Made by a program: the position numbers and the translations under genes
From: Aliiroseovarius pelagivivens
GTDB taxonomy: Bacteria; Pseudomonadota; Alphaproteobacteria; Rhodobacterales; Rhodobacteraceae
Assembly (NCBI RefSeq): GCF_900302485.1
Contig: NZ_OMOI01000001.1
Span: 1,054,001 to 1,118,000 of the forward strand
Direction: 5' to 3'
Length of the DNA stretch: 64,000 nt
Shown: in pieces, positions 35,811 through 44,105 of the stretch
How the letters are laid out: each line of letters starts with the position of its first letter
Position numbering within the stretch: the first letter of the stretch is position 1
Notes under the pieces: generated by a model
Databases searched by the model: none
What the model saw: the letters and a program-made list of their open reading frames with translations, nothing else
What the model was told of the DNA's origin: nothing

Positions 35811-36430
35811 CCGTGTGCCTCCGATTGTGGCACATCGAATGCGAAACGCATACGGCGTGAGGCGGTCGGCGCCATGTCTTCGGTCGGATCTGGATCAGAG
35901 AGGGTATAGTCAGGGACGTGATCAACAGGAGCGGGATCGTCGACTAGCTCCCTTGGCTGGTCGTCCTCGTCATCCGTCGAAGCCAGAAGGGGCTCTTCGG
36001 GTTCAGGAGCTTCTTCGGCGGTGGCCGCCGCCTCTGCTTGCCGCGCCATCTCGAGCACATGTTCGGTCATGCCCTTGCCAACCTGATAGGCGGTCTGCAG
36101 GTTCTCGATCACGCAAGCGGCATCGGTAAAATCTTCGCCGTAGTCAACCAACCCGTCGACATTGGCCAGAACAGGGTTCAACCGCCACAAACGGCGCAAC
36201 GCACGGGTGCGGATGCGTGCGGGAACAGCGTCTGTCAGGAACACCTTGAAATCGTCACCTTCTTCCAAAGTGTCGGGGTCGGGCAGTTCCAGCTCGGCTA
36301 GAATGTCTTCGTCGGTGCGTTCGGCCAGCTCTGCCTCGCGCTCTTGTTGCGCTTCGGCGTCAGCAAGGCGTGCGGCGTCTTGCTCTTCCGCCAAAACTGC
36401 GGCTTTGCGGCGGGCCCAGAAGTCGCTCAT
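35807..36430 (-). CDS. DUF3306 protein
   Basis: A 207-residue soluble, strongly acidic protein matching DUF3306: it begins MSDFWARRKAAV, has a conserved core around DFKVFLTDAVPARIRTRALRR, then WRLNPVLANVDGLVDY, and ends with a low-complexity Glu/Asp/Pro tail and a basic RRMRFAF motif. AAGGAG precedes the ATG at 36430. It overlaps DUF3305 and the TorD-like gene. DUF3305 and DUF3306 accompany formate dehydrogenases of this type; their function is not established. A role in cofactor insertion or assembly is inferred from context. Confidence 0.87.
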   Translation of the reverse strand: MSDFWARRKAAVLAEEQDAARLADAEAQQEREAELAERTDEDILAELELPDPDTLEEGDDFKVFLTDAVPARIRTRALRRLWRLNPVLANVDGLVDYGEDFTDAACVIENLQTAYQVGKGMTEHVLEMARQAEAAATAEEAPEPEEPLLASTDDEDDQPRELVDDPAPVDHVPDYTLSDPDPTEDMAPTASRRMRFAFDVPQSEAHG

Positions 36431-36966
36431 TGAAGACGCTCCTTCTTGGCTTGTATCGGCGAGCGATAGACATCGGCCATCTGCGAGATCCGCGCGTCTC
36501 CGACGCCATCCTCGACCGCGCCAATGTCTTTCTTGTCGCGCTTGCGTTTCTTGAACACCTCTTCGCGATGATGTGTGTCGACGAAATCGCTGACCCAAGC
36601 CTGAATGGCGGGCGGCATGGCGATCTTTTCGATGATGTCTTCGCCGTTATCCGCATAGTCCTGCGCCTCGTAGGGCGAGGCCGTCAGCAACACGAGTTCA
36701 AGCGGGCGGGCGTCATCTTCAGTTTCGCGCATCACGGCGTAGAGGGAAGGGGACTGGGCGTTTAAGCCGTGCAGATAAGCTTCGGTATCAGCGCCATGTA
36801 ACTCAAGCGTTGGAGTGGCTGCGTGATAGTCGGTTATCTCGCCCTCTTGGCGAAGTACCCGCCAATCCGCTTGCTTGGCACCGGGCAGCACATCGACAGC
36901 TTTCCACGTCCACGCAGCCCACCGGGTCACGCCCGGAGCGCGGCGCAAAACGACGCCAATTGGCAT
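36427..36966 (-). CDS. DUF3305 protein
   Basis: A protein of about 179 residues matching DUF3305: MPIGVVLRRAPGVTRWAAWTW, WKAVDVLPGAK, then a basic C-terminal tail (FKKRKRDKKD). The start is uncertain: family members begin at or near the MPIGVV segment, so I use 36966, but longer in-frame starts at 37032 and 37083 exist and none has a strong ribosome site. First gene of the formate dehydrogenase operon, overlapping DUF3306 by four bases. Function unknown. Confidence 0.83.
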   Translation of the reverse strand: MPIGVVLRRAPGVTRWAAWTWKAVDVLPGAKQADWRVLRQEGEITDYHAATPTLELHGADTEAYLHGLNAQSPSLYAVMRETEDDARPLELVLLTASPYEAQDYADNGEDIIEKIAMPPAIQAWVSDFVDTHHREEVFKKRKRDKKDIGAVEDGVGDARISQMADVYRSPIQAKKERLQ

Positions 36967-37257
36967 CGCGTCAAACCTGTTTGGATCGTGGATCACGTTC
37001 TGGATGTCCTCCCTTGCGACATCCTGCGCCATGCTTGGGCGCCCGCAAACGCCTATTTGCGGCCTTCGGGCCATTCGGGACAAATTGTCAACACGCCCAC
37101 TGGCCGATCGGCGGTGCGGGTCGAAATGTCCAATCTGACAAAAACCATCGGATTATTGATGCTTGGTCTGATTGGCGAATCGTCGCGGAAAAATCGGACC
37201 CCAAGGCATGGGGGGTGCCGAATAAAACCGGTTTACGCCTGACTGAAATCATGGCTA

Positions 37258-37274
37258 GTTGATTGCCGGTCAAC
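37258..37274. promoter_or_regulatory. palindrome in the formate dehydrogenase divergent promoter
   Basis: GTTGA (37258-37262) and TCAAC (37270-37274) form a perfect inverted repeat around seven bases, in the roughly 340-base gap between DUF3305 (minus) and the ferredoxin gene (plus). It resembles an FNR-type box but the half-site spacing is one base too long. It may bind another dimeric regulator such as the NtrC-like protein. The rest of the gap shows no gene. Confidence 0.35.
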
Positions 37275-37308
37275 ACCACTGAATGGGGTTGAATTGCAGG
37301 GTAATCCG

Positions 37309-39267
37309 ATGGGGGGAAACTTGGATAAGACACTGATACTATGTGATTGTTCCGGGAGTCAGGCCATCGACGGCACAGCCCTGTCAAACGCAACAGGGGC
37401 CTCGGTCTCGAAGCTGCATTCAGCGCTGTGTACGGCGGAAATCGAACAGGTCGCAGCCGCCATTTCCGGGGGAGACGCAATTATTTGTTGCGCTCAGGAA
37501 CACCGTCTTTTCGAAGCCCTGGCCGAAGAAATTGGAACCCCTGCACCCCCTGTTCTGGACCTGCGCGATAGGGCGGGTTGGTCCGAGGATCCGGCTTCGA
37601 AACTACCCAAAATGGCCGCGTTGGTGGCCGAAGCTGCATTGCCTGCCCCATCAGAGAAGGTGCTGGATGTGCGGTCCGAAGGGCTGTGTCTGATCATCGG
37701 GGCGGAACCCGTTGCGATCCCGGCTGCCGAGGCATTGAAGGATCATCTTGGGGTGACCGTTCTGCTGACGGACGGCGCGGATCTGCCGGTGACCCGAGCC
37801 TATGATGTGATCCGCGGACGCCTAAAATCTGCACAAGGCGCGCTGGGGCAGTTCAGCGTACAAATTGACGCGCTGGAACAATTGGATCCTGCCGGTCGTG
37901 GTGCCCCACGCCTGACCGCGCCGCGCGATGGTGGGCAGTCGGAATGTGACATCATTTTGGACCTAACTGGCGACATACCGCTGTTTCCGGCACCGGAAAA
38001 GCGCGAAGGGTATCTGCGTGCAGACCCCGCCCATGCGCCATCGATTTCCAAGGTCGTCATGCAGGCTTCGCATCTTGTCGGAACTTTCGAAAAGCCATTG
38101 TATATCAAAGCAGAACCTATGCTTTGTGCCCATTCGCGCGCCAGCCAACCGGGCTGTTCTCGTTGTCTGGATGCTTGCCCGACCGGGGCCATTCAGCCGA
38201 ACGGAGACCACGTCATCATCGACCCGATGATTTGCGCTGGTTGTGGCGCGTGTTCGTCGCTGTGCCCATCGGGGGCGATTAGCTATGACGCGCCGCCGGT
38301 GGACCTTACAATGCGACGCGTCCAGACGCTGGCCCGGGCCTATCTGGAGGCGGGCGGCGAAGCGCCGCGCCTTTTGGTTGTGAACGATCACGGATCCGAG
38401 ATGATCAGGCTGTCGGCGCGCTTTGGGCGCGGCTTGCCTGCTGATGTTATCCCGCTGGAACTGTCAGCACTTGCGGCTTTCGGTCATGCCGAGATGCTGG
38501 CCGCTGCCGCGGCAGGCTTTGCCGACGTAACACTTGTGTTGGCACCGGGCGTCGATGCCGACGTCATCACCTATGAGGCCGAACTGGCCCGCGCTTTGGG
38601 GGCAGGGGTCACGCTGTTGGACTCCAGTGATCCCGATGCGATGTCGGATGCGCTGTATGATGCTGACGCCCCTGCGCCGGTCGCCTCGCCGGTGCGCCCT
38701 GTGGGCAGCCGCCGTCAGGTTGCGCGTCAGGCCGCCATCGCGCTGAACCCCGGTGTGGAAGCTTTGTCACTGCCCGAAGGTGCACCTTATGGCGCGACGC
38801 TGATCGATACGGATGCCTGCACGCTGTGCCTGTCTTGTGTATCGCTTTGCCCCTCGGGTGCATTGGGAGACAATCCAGACATGCCGCAACTGCGCTTTCA
38901 GGAAGACGCCTGCTTGCAATGCGGGATCTGCGCATCCACCTGCCCGGAAAAGGCCATTACGCTTGCGCCTCAGATGAACCTGACCCCGGCGGCGCTGGAT
39001 CAACAGGTGCTTCACGAAGAAGAGCCGTTTGCCTGTGTTGAATGCGGCGCGCTGTTCGGTGTGAAGTCCACCATTGAAAAGATCACCGAGAAGCTGGCAG
39101 GCAACCATGCGATGTTTGCCAACCCGGAAGCGGTGCGCATGATACAGATGTGTGATGACTGTCGCGTGAACGCGCAGTATCACGCCAAGAACAATCCGTT
39201 TGAAGGGGGCGAACGGCCCCGCCCGCGCACCACGGCAGACTATCTGTCCAAGCGGCGCGATCACTGA
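37309..39267 (+). CDS. multi-cluster 4Fe-4S ferredoxin of the formate dehydrogenase locus
   Basis: A 652-residue cytosolic iron-sulfur protein. Two ferredoxin modules are visible: CSRCLDACPTG and CAGCGACSSLCPSG at about 282-320, then CTLCLSCVSLCPSG and CLQCGICASTCPEK at about 503-548, giving up to four [4Fe-4S] clusters. Further CxxC pairs (CVECG, CDDC) lie near the C terminus. The parts between look like non-catalytic alpha/beta domains. The ATG at 37309 is preceded by a weak AGG; TTG at 37294 is possible. It is divergent from the fdh operon and heads an operon with DUF6494 and an Mrp ATPase, so it probably carries electrons for, or to, formate dehydrogenase or its assembly. Confidence 0.88.
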   Translation: MGGNLDKTLILCDCSGSQAIDGTALSNATGASVSKLHSALCTAEIEQVAAAISGGDAIICCAQEHRLFEALAEEIGTPAPPVLDLRDRAGWSEDPASKLPKMAALVAEAALPAPSEKVLDVRSEGLCLIIGAEPVAIPAAEALKDHLGVTVLLTDGADLPVTRAYDVIRGRLKSAQGALGQFSVQIDALEQLDPAGRGAPRLTAPRDGGQSECDIILDLTGDIPLFPAPEKREGYLRADPAHAPSISKVVMQASHLVGTFEKPLYIKAEPMLCAHSRASQPGCSRCLDACPTGAIQPNGDHVIIDPMICAGCGACSSLCPSGAISYDAPPVDLTMRRVQTLARAYLEAGGEAPRLLVVNDHGSEMIRLSARFGRGLPADVIPLELSALAAFGHAEMLAAAAAGFADVTLVLAPGVDADVITYEAELARALGAGVTLLDSSDPDAMSDALYDADAPAPVASPVRPVGSRRQVARQAAIALNPGVEALSLPEGAPYGATLIDTDACTLCLSCVSLCPSGALGDNPDMPQLRFQEDACLQCGICASTCPEKAITLAPQMNLTPAALDQQVLHEEEPFACVECGALFGVKSTIEKITEKLAGNHAMFANPEAVRMIQMCDDCRVNAQYHAKNNPFEGGERPRPRTTADYLSKRRDH

Positions 39268-39281
39268 GATAGGAGACCTCC

Positions 39282-39476
39282 ATGAGCGACGATTTCAACA
39301 TGTCGATGCGCAAATTCCTGAAACAGGTTGGCGTAACTTCGCAACAAGCCATCGAAGAGGCCTTGCGCGACGCCCCCGAGACCGAGGGTAAAAGCTTCAA
39401 GGCGCGCGCGGTCATCACCATCGACGAGCTGGGCATGACCCACGAGGTCGAAGGCGACATCAAGGCACAGGAGTAA
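39282..39476 (+). CDS. DUF6494 family protein
   Basis: A 64-residue acidic protein: MSDDFNMSMRKFLKQVGVTS, then a helix (QQAIEEALRDA) and two strands (FKARAVITIDELGMTHEVEG). It fits DUF6494, a small family of unknown function seen next to formate dehydrogenase and Mrp genes in alphaproteobacteria. AGGAGA precedes the ATG. Only four bases separate it from the Mrp gene, so the two are co-translated and the products may interact. Confidence 0.8.
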   Translation: MSDDFNMSMRKFLKQVGVTSQQAIEEALRDAPETEGKSFKARAVITIDELGMTHEVEGDIKAQE

Positions 39477-39479
39477 CCC

Positions 39480-40532
39480 GTGACCCGAGAACAGGTTCTG
39501 GACGCGCTCAAGGGCGTGAACGATCCCGCTGGTGGTGACATCGTGTCTTCGGGCACGATGCGCGCGCTGAATGTGGATGGCAAAACAGTGCGGTTCGTGT
39601 TGGAAATAGATCCAGCGCGGGCCGAGGCCTATGAAGGTGTAAAGGCGCAAGCCGAGGCAGCTTTGACCGCCATCGGCGCCACAGCCAATATCGTCATGAC
39701 CGCGCACAGCGCTCCTGCCGCTCCGCCCGACCTGAAACCGCAATCTGCCGCCGCCCCTAAGGGGCCGGAAAAGATCCCGGGCGTGGATCGCATTCTGGCT
39801 GTGGCCTCGGGCAAGGGTGGGGTCGGCAAGTCGACCGTATCCGCCAACTTGGCCTGTGCGCTGGCCGCTGAAGGGCGGCGCGTGGGGCTGTTGGACGCGG
39901 ATGTCTACGGTCCATCGCAACCGCGTATGCTTGGCGTTTCGGGGCGGCCCTCCAGCCCAGATGGGAAGACCATTCTACCCTTGCGCAATCACGGTGTGAC
40001 GATGATGTCGATCGGTCTTATGACCAATGATGATCAGGCCGTCGTCTGGCGCGGGCCGATGCTGATGGGCGCGCTACAACAGATGATGACGCAGGTCCAA
40101 TGGGGTGCGTTGGACGTCTTGATCGTGGATCTGCCGCCGGGCACGGGTGACGTGCAGATGACGCTGGCGCAAAAGGCCCCGGTTGATGGCGCGATAATTG
40201 TCTCGACGCCTCAGGATGTGGCGCTTTTGGACGCGCGCAAGGGTATCGACATGTTCAATCAAATGAACGTGCCGATCCATGGTATGATCGAAAATATGTC
40301 GACCCATATCTGTTCGAATTGCGGCCACGAAGAGCACACTTTTGGCCATGGTGGCGTCGCCGCCGAGGCCGAAAAGCTGGGCGTGCCGCTCTTGGCCGAG
40401 ATCCCGCTCGACCTGCAAATCCGTTTGGCCGCTGACGGAGGCGCGCCGATCGTGACAAGCCAGCCCGACAGTCCTCAGGCGGATGCCTTCCGTCAGGTCG
40501 CCCGCGCCCTGATCAACGGAGGCCATGCATGA
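39480..40532 (+). CDS. mrp: Mrp/NBP35-type Fe-S carrier ATPase
   Basis: A 350-residue P-loop protein that holds and transfers Fe-S clusters. An N-terminal MIP18-like (DUF59) domain (REQVLDALKGVNDPAGGDIV) is followed by the deviant Walker A SGKGGVGKST near residue 110, VDLPPGTGDVQ, and the cluster-binding CSNCG near 278. The start is GTG at 39480, with AGGAG before it. In this setting it probably serves the iron-sulfur proteins of the formate dehydrogenase system rather than being only a housekeeping copy; that is inference. Confidence 0.92.
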   Translation: MTREQVLDALKGVNDPAGGDIVSSGTMRALNVDGKTVRFVLEIDPARAEAYEGVKAQAEAALTAIGATANIVMTAHSAPAAPPDLKPQSAAAPKGPEKIPGVDRILAVASGKGGVGKSTVSANLACALAAEGRRVGLLDADVYGPSQPRMLGVSGRPSSPDGKTILPLRNHGVTMMSIGLMTNDDQAVVWRGPMLMGALQQMMTQVQWGALDVLIVDLPPGTGDVQMTLAQKAPVDGAIIVSTPQDVALLDARKGIDMFNQMNVPIHGMIENMSTHICSNCGHEEHTFGHGGVAAEAEKLGVPLLAEIPLDLQIRLAADGGAPIVTSQPDSPQADAFRQVARALINGGHA

Positions 40533-41239
40533 CCGACCCGCTGGTCTTTCCGCCTATGATGTCGGGCCACGCCGTCAGCGGTGTCAGCGATGCATTCGCC
40601 ACCGCACAAGCCAAGGCTGCGATGGGCTGCGATGCCGGGTTGATCGTCTATAACCTTGGTGCAAACAGCTTGTCTGCGGCGTTGGTCTTTGCACCCGAAG
40701 TGCCCTTGTCACGCGCTATGTCCATGCTGCCCACCTGTGAGGTCGGGTTCCAGAACGCCCTTGGCGCGTTGGCACCTCCTGAGGTTGCAGTGCATTTGGA
40801 ATGGGGCGGCGGCATCCGCGTGAATGGCGCACGGTGCGGCACGTTCCGCGTGGCGGCGTCGGACCCGAATGTCGACGAGGTGCCGGACTGGTTGGTCGTG
40901 GGGTTTACCCTGCCGCTTTGGCCCGAAAGTGACCGCCCCGGCGACACGCCGGACGCCACAGCACTCTATGCCGAAGGCTGCGTCGATGTAGAGGCGCCCC
41001 GCCTGCTGGAAGCCTGGGCGCGTCATACACTGAACTGGATCAACCGTTGGGAACAGGACGGACCGCGCTCGTTGCATGAAGAATGGCGCGGCTTGGCGTA
41101 TGCGATGGGTGAAGAGGTCAGCCAGAACGGTTTGATTGGCACCTTCATGGGCGTTGATGAGAATTTCGGAATGCTTTTACGCGATGACGAAGGCACCACC
41201 CATCTTATTCCCCTGAGCAGCCTTCTGGAGACCCTCTAA
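40529..41239 (+). CDS. biotin/lipoate protein ligase-like protein (DUF4444)
   Basis: A 236-residue protein. The N-terminal 180 residues fit the biotin/lipoate ligase fold (VHLEWGGGIRVNGARCGTFRV, DWLVVGFTLPLWPES), and the last 60 residues match DUF4444 (LIGTFMGVDENFGMLL), which resembles the C-terminal domain of biotin ligases. The start overlaps mrp by four bases and the stop overlaps DUF6505. It has no clear glycine-rich ATP loop of BirA, so catalysis is unproven. The partner or substrate in the formate dehydrogenase cluster is unknown. Confidence 0.8.
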   Translation: MTDPLVFPPMMSGHAVSGVSDAFATAQAKAAMGCDAGLIVYNLGANSLSAALVFAPEVPLSRAMSMLPTCEVGFQNALGALAPPEVAVHLEWGGGIRVNGARCGTFRVAASDPNVDEVPDWLVVGFTLPLWPESDRPGDTPDATALYAEGCVDVEAPRLLEAWARHTLNWINRWEQDGPRSLHEEWRGLAYAMGEEVSQNGLIGTFMGVDENFGMLLRDDEGTTHLIPLSSLLETL

Positions 41240-41718
41240 TGAAACTAGCCATTGCGACCCATCTGGATGACAGCGACACGCGCGTCTTTGCTAATCACGC
41301 CCGCACGGGGGAATGGTGCGTTTCAGGTGGGTTCGAGTTTTCGAACTGGGCCGAGGCGGATCTGGTGGGCAAGGCGCGTCAGGCGTTCTCGAACGGGTGG
41401 TTCGGCTTGGACACGGGTGGGCGTGTAACATTTGTTGCCGTCACCGCAGTAGAGGCGGTCGAGGTTGAACGGCTTACAAGCCAGCTGGCGCAGCATTTCG
41501 TGACATATTATGGCGCGCCGGACATCGATGCGGCTCGCCCCGTCGCGGCTGATGAAATCGCTCATATGGCCGACCTATGTGACGAACACGAAGACGGTAC
41601 GCTTTTGACGGTTGCGCGCGAATTGACGGACGCAGGTGTTCGCGAAAGCTATCGCGCGATCCAGCCACAACAGGCCCAGTTGGATCAGTTCGCAGTGCAC
41701 GGATCTTTGGACGAGTGA
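41239..41718 (+). CDS. DUF6505 family protein
   Basis: A 159-residue soluble protein with the conserved block GEWCVSGGFEFSNWAEADLVG, then QAFSNGWFGLD and a predicted alpha/beta fold. This fits DUF6505, which I know only from clusters like this one. It starts in the stop of the ligase-like gene (one-base overlap) and is the last gene of the operon with ferredoxin, DUF6494, Mrp and the ligase-like protein. No function can be assigned. Confidence 0.8.
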   Translation: MKLAIATHLDDSDTRVFANHARTGEWCVSGGFEFSNWAEADLVGKARQAFSNGWFGLDTGGRVTFVAVTAVEAVEVERLTSQLAQHFVTYYGAPDIDAARPVAADEIAHMADLCDEHEDGTLLTVARELTDAGVRESYRAIQPQQAQLDQFAVHGSLDE

Positions 41719-41893
41719 TCTAACGATCTGTGTCAGCCAGTTTTGGCTTGCAACAACGACCTTCTGAGATCGTACTCCTTCGACAGACTGAACAGGAAAA
41801 AGCCTGCGGTGCGTCTTTGCCAGTGAAAACTATATTGGGTTCGGTCAGAAGAAACTAGCTTGAGGCAAGCAGGCGCTGACACAGCGTTCCGCC

Positions 41894-42130
41894 ATGTCCA
41901 AACGCTCCCTTTCCGTAGCTTTAGAATCCAGTCCCGAGATCATCCGCTTGGCTGTTCTGTTGTACGTCAGATTTCAACTGTCGCTTCGAAAAGTAGAGGG
42001 TCTTCTGCACGAGCGTGGCGTTGATGTCAGCCATGAAGCGGTACGATACTGGTGGCGTCGGTTTGGTCCCCTGTTCGCAGCTGAGATTTGGAAGAAACGC
42101 GTGGAGCGATTGCGGTGCTGGCCTGACTAG
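41894..42130 (+). pseudogene. truncated IS6-family transposase
   Basis: The 78-residue frame matches the N terminus of IS6/IS26-type transposases (RLAVLLYVRFQLSLRKVEGL, VSHEAVRYWWRRFGPLF, then AAEIWKKRVERLR). Homology stops after about 75 residues; the DDE catalytic core is missing and no downstream frame continues it. A possible left end starts near 41837 (GGGTTCGGTC). It is a decayed remnant in the 547-base gap between DUF6505 and norC; 41719-41893 holds nothing else I can call. Confidence 0.75.
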
Positions 42131-42194
42131 CCCAGCTAAGGCGACCTCGAATTCGTCTGTCAGCCCCACCAATCTCATGAAAACCCAACCTCCT

Positions 42195-42208
42195 TAACAT
42201 TTGTCAAG
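42195..42208 (+). promoter_or_regulatory. FNR/Dnr-type box upstream of norC
   Basis: TTAAC-ATTT-GTCAA, one mismatch from TTGAC-N4-GTCAA. Its centre is 64 bases before the norC start, leaving room for a class II promoter with transcription start near 42243. Similar boxes precede the small-gene pair at 47818 and the nos operon. Confidence 0.65.
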
Positions 42209-42265
42209 CGGTTGGCGGGGCCGCTCGGTTAACCAGACAATTGGATAACTGAGCTGGAGGCCGAT

Positions 42266-42718
42266 ATGCGAGAAGTCATGACTAAGACCATGGCACGTAA
42301 CGTGTTCTATGGCGGATCGCTGTTCTTCATCGTGGTTTTTTTGCTCTTGTCGGCGCATTCGGTTCGCTATGTGGTGACCCAGTCGACGGCAAATGCACCA
42401 CTGACGGACAGTGTCGCCCGTGGCAAACATGTGTGGGAAAAGAACGCCTGCATCAACTGCCACACATTGATGGGAGAAGGTGCTTACTTCGCCCCCGAAC
42501 TGCAAAACGTAATGACCCGTTGGGGCGTGCAAGACGAACCTGAAGACGCTTTCGAAGTGTTGAAAGGTTGGATGGAAGCACAGCCAACCGGCATCGAAGG
42601 GCGTCGTCAGATGCCGAATTTCAACCTGAGCGACGAAGATATTCGCGATCTGGCGGAGTTTTTCCGTTGGGTGAATACGATCGACGCGCAGGGCTGGCCG
42701 CCGAACGAGGCGGGCTAA
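42266..42718 (+). CDS. norC: nitric oxide reductase subunit C
   Basis: The 150-residue membrane-anchored cytochrome c that feeds electrons to NorB. One N-terminal helix (NVFYGGSLFFIVVFLLLSAH) and a periplasmic domain with heme motif CINCH near residue 62 and a distal Met (RRQMPNF). GGAGG lies five bases before the ATG at 42266. First gene of norCBQDEF; expression is probably driven by the FNR/Dnr box at 42195. Confidence 0.96.
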   Translation: MREVMTKTMARNVFYGGSLFFIVVFLLLSAHSVRYVVTQSTANAPLTDSVARGKHVWEKNACINCHTLMGEGAYFAPELQNVMTRWGVQDEPEDAFEVLKGWMEAQPTGIEGRRQMPNFNLSDEDIRDLAEFFRWVNTIDAQGWPPNEAG

Positions 42719-42739
42719 GGCCGGACGAGGAGACAAGAC

Positions 42740-44104
42740 ATGAAATACCAAACACAAAAAATTGCCTATTGGTACTTCCTGGCAGCAATGGCGATTTTCG
42801 CCGTGCAGGTGCTGGGTGGCCTTTTGGCAGGTTGGATCTATGTCAGCCCGAACTTCCTGTCCGAGCTGCTGCCGTTCAACATCGTTCGCATGCTGCACAC
42901 AAACTCTTTGATTGTGTGGTTGCTTCTAGGGTTCTTTGGCGCGGCCTACTTCCTTGTACCGGAAGAAGCCGAGCGTGAGATCCATTCACCGCTGCTTGCC
43001 TACCTTCAGCTGATCATCCTTTTGGTCGGCACGTTGGGCGTGGTTGTAACTTACACGTTCGACCTGTTCCCCGGAAACTGGTTTCTGGGCAAAGAAGGTC
43101 GCGAGTTCATTGAACAACCCGTTTGGGTGAAGCTAGGCATCGTTGTTGCGGCGCTGATCTTCCTGTTCAACATCACGATGACGGTTCTGAAAGGTCGTAA
43201 GACTGCGATCACGAACGTGCTGCTTCTGGGCCTTTGGGGTCTGGTGCTGCTATTCCTGTTTGCCTTCTACAACCCATCGAACCTTGCGCTTGATAAAATG
43301 TTCTGGTGGTACATCGTCCACCTGTGGGTCGAAGGCACTTGGGAGCTGGTGATGGCATCCATTCTTGCCTATCTGCTTCTGAAACTGACCGGTGTGGACC
43401 GTGAGGTCATTGAAAAATGGCTCTATATCATCGTCGCGACCGCGCTGTTCTCGGGCATTCTGGGTACGGGCCACCACTATTACTGGATCGGTTTGCCGGG
43501 CTACTGGCAGTGGATCGGGTCGATCTTCTCATCGCTGGAAGTCATCCCGTTCTTCGCAATGATGAGCTTCAGCTTCGTCATGGTCTGGAAGGGCAAACGT
43601 GACCACCCGAACAAAGCAGCATTGCTTTGGGCATTGGGTGCCGCAACTGTCGCCTTCTTTGGTGCGGGTGTCTGGGGCTTCCTGCATACGCTGCACGGTG
43701 TGAACTACTACACCCACGGCACGCAGATCACGGCCGCCCACGGTCACTTGGCCTTCTTTGGTGCCTATGTGTCGGTGAACCTTGCGATCATCACCTATGC
43801 CATGCCGATCCTGACGGGCCGCGACCCGTACAATCAGGTTCTCAACATGGTAAGCTTCTGGCTGATGACCGGCGGTATGGCGTTCATGACATTCGTCCTG
43901 ACTTTTGCCGGTACCATTCAGACCCATATGCAACGTGTGCTGGGCGAGAACTTCATGGAGATCCAAGAAGGTCTGCACCTGTTCTTCATCATGCGTTGGG
44001 GGTCGGGACTGTGTGTCGTCATTGGCGCTATCTTGTTCATCTACGCGCAATTGGCCCCACGTCGTGAAGTGATTGCGCGCGGTGCTGAAAGCGAAGGTGC
44101 CTGA
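42740..44104 (+). CDS. norB: nitric oxide reductase subunit B
   Basis: The 454-residue catalytic subunit, reducing 2 NO to N2O at a heme b3/non-heme iron centre in the inner membrane. Twelve helices are visible. Key segments: HTNSLIVWLLLGFFGAAYF with a heme ligand His, WVEGTWELVMASILAYLL with the conserved Glu, LGTGHHYYWIG with the iron-binding His pair, and AAHGHLAFFGAYV. Short cNor type, without the fused quinol domain of qNor. It begins 21 bases after norC. Confidence 0.97.
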   Translation: MKYQTQKIAYWYFLAAMAIFAVQVLGGLLAGWIYVSPNFLSELLPFNIVRMLHTNSLIVWLLLGFFGAAYFLVPEEAEREIHSPLLAYLQLIILLVGTLGVVVTYTFDLFPGNWFLGKEGREFIEQPVWVKLGIVVAALIFLFNITMTVLKGRKTAITNVLLLGLWGLVLLFLFAFYNPSNLALDKMFWWYIVHLWVEGTWELVMASILAYLLLKLTGVDREVIEKWLYIIVATALFSGILGTGHHYYWIGLPGYWQWIGSIFSSLEVIPFFAMMSFSFVMVWKGKRDHPNKAALLWALGAATVAFFGAGVWGFLHTLHGVNYYTHGTQITAAHGHLAFFGAYVSVNLAIITYAMPILTGRDPYNQVLNMVSFWLMTGGMAFMTFVLTFAGTIQTHMQRVLGENFMEIQEGLHLFFIMRWGSGLCVVIGAILFIYAQLAPRREVIARGAESEGA

Positions 44105-44105
44105 T

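Noticed and set aside
37258..37274. FNR box for the formate dehydrogenase divergon
   Set aside because: The half-sites are spaced one base too far apart for FNR/Dnr; kept only as an unassigned palindrome.
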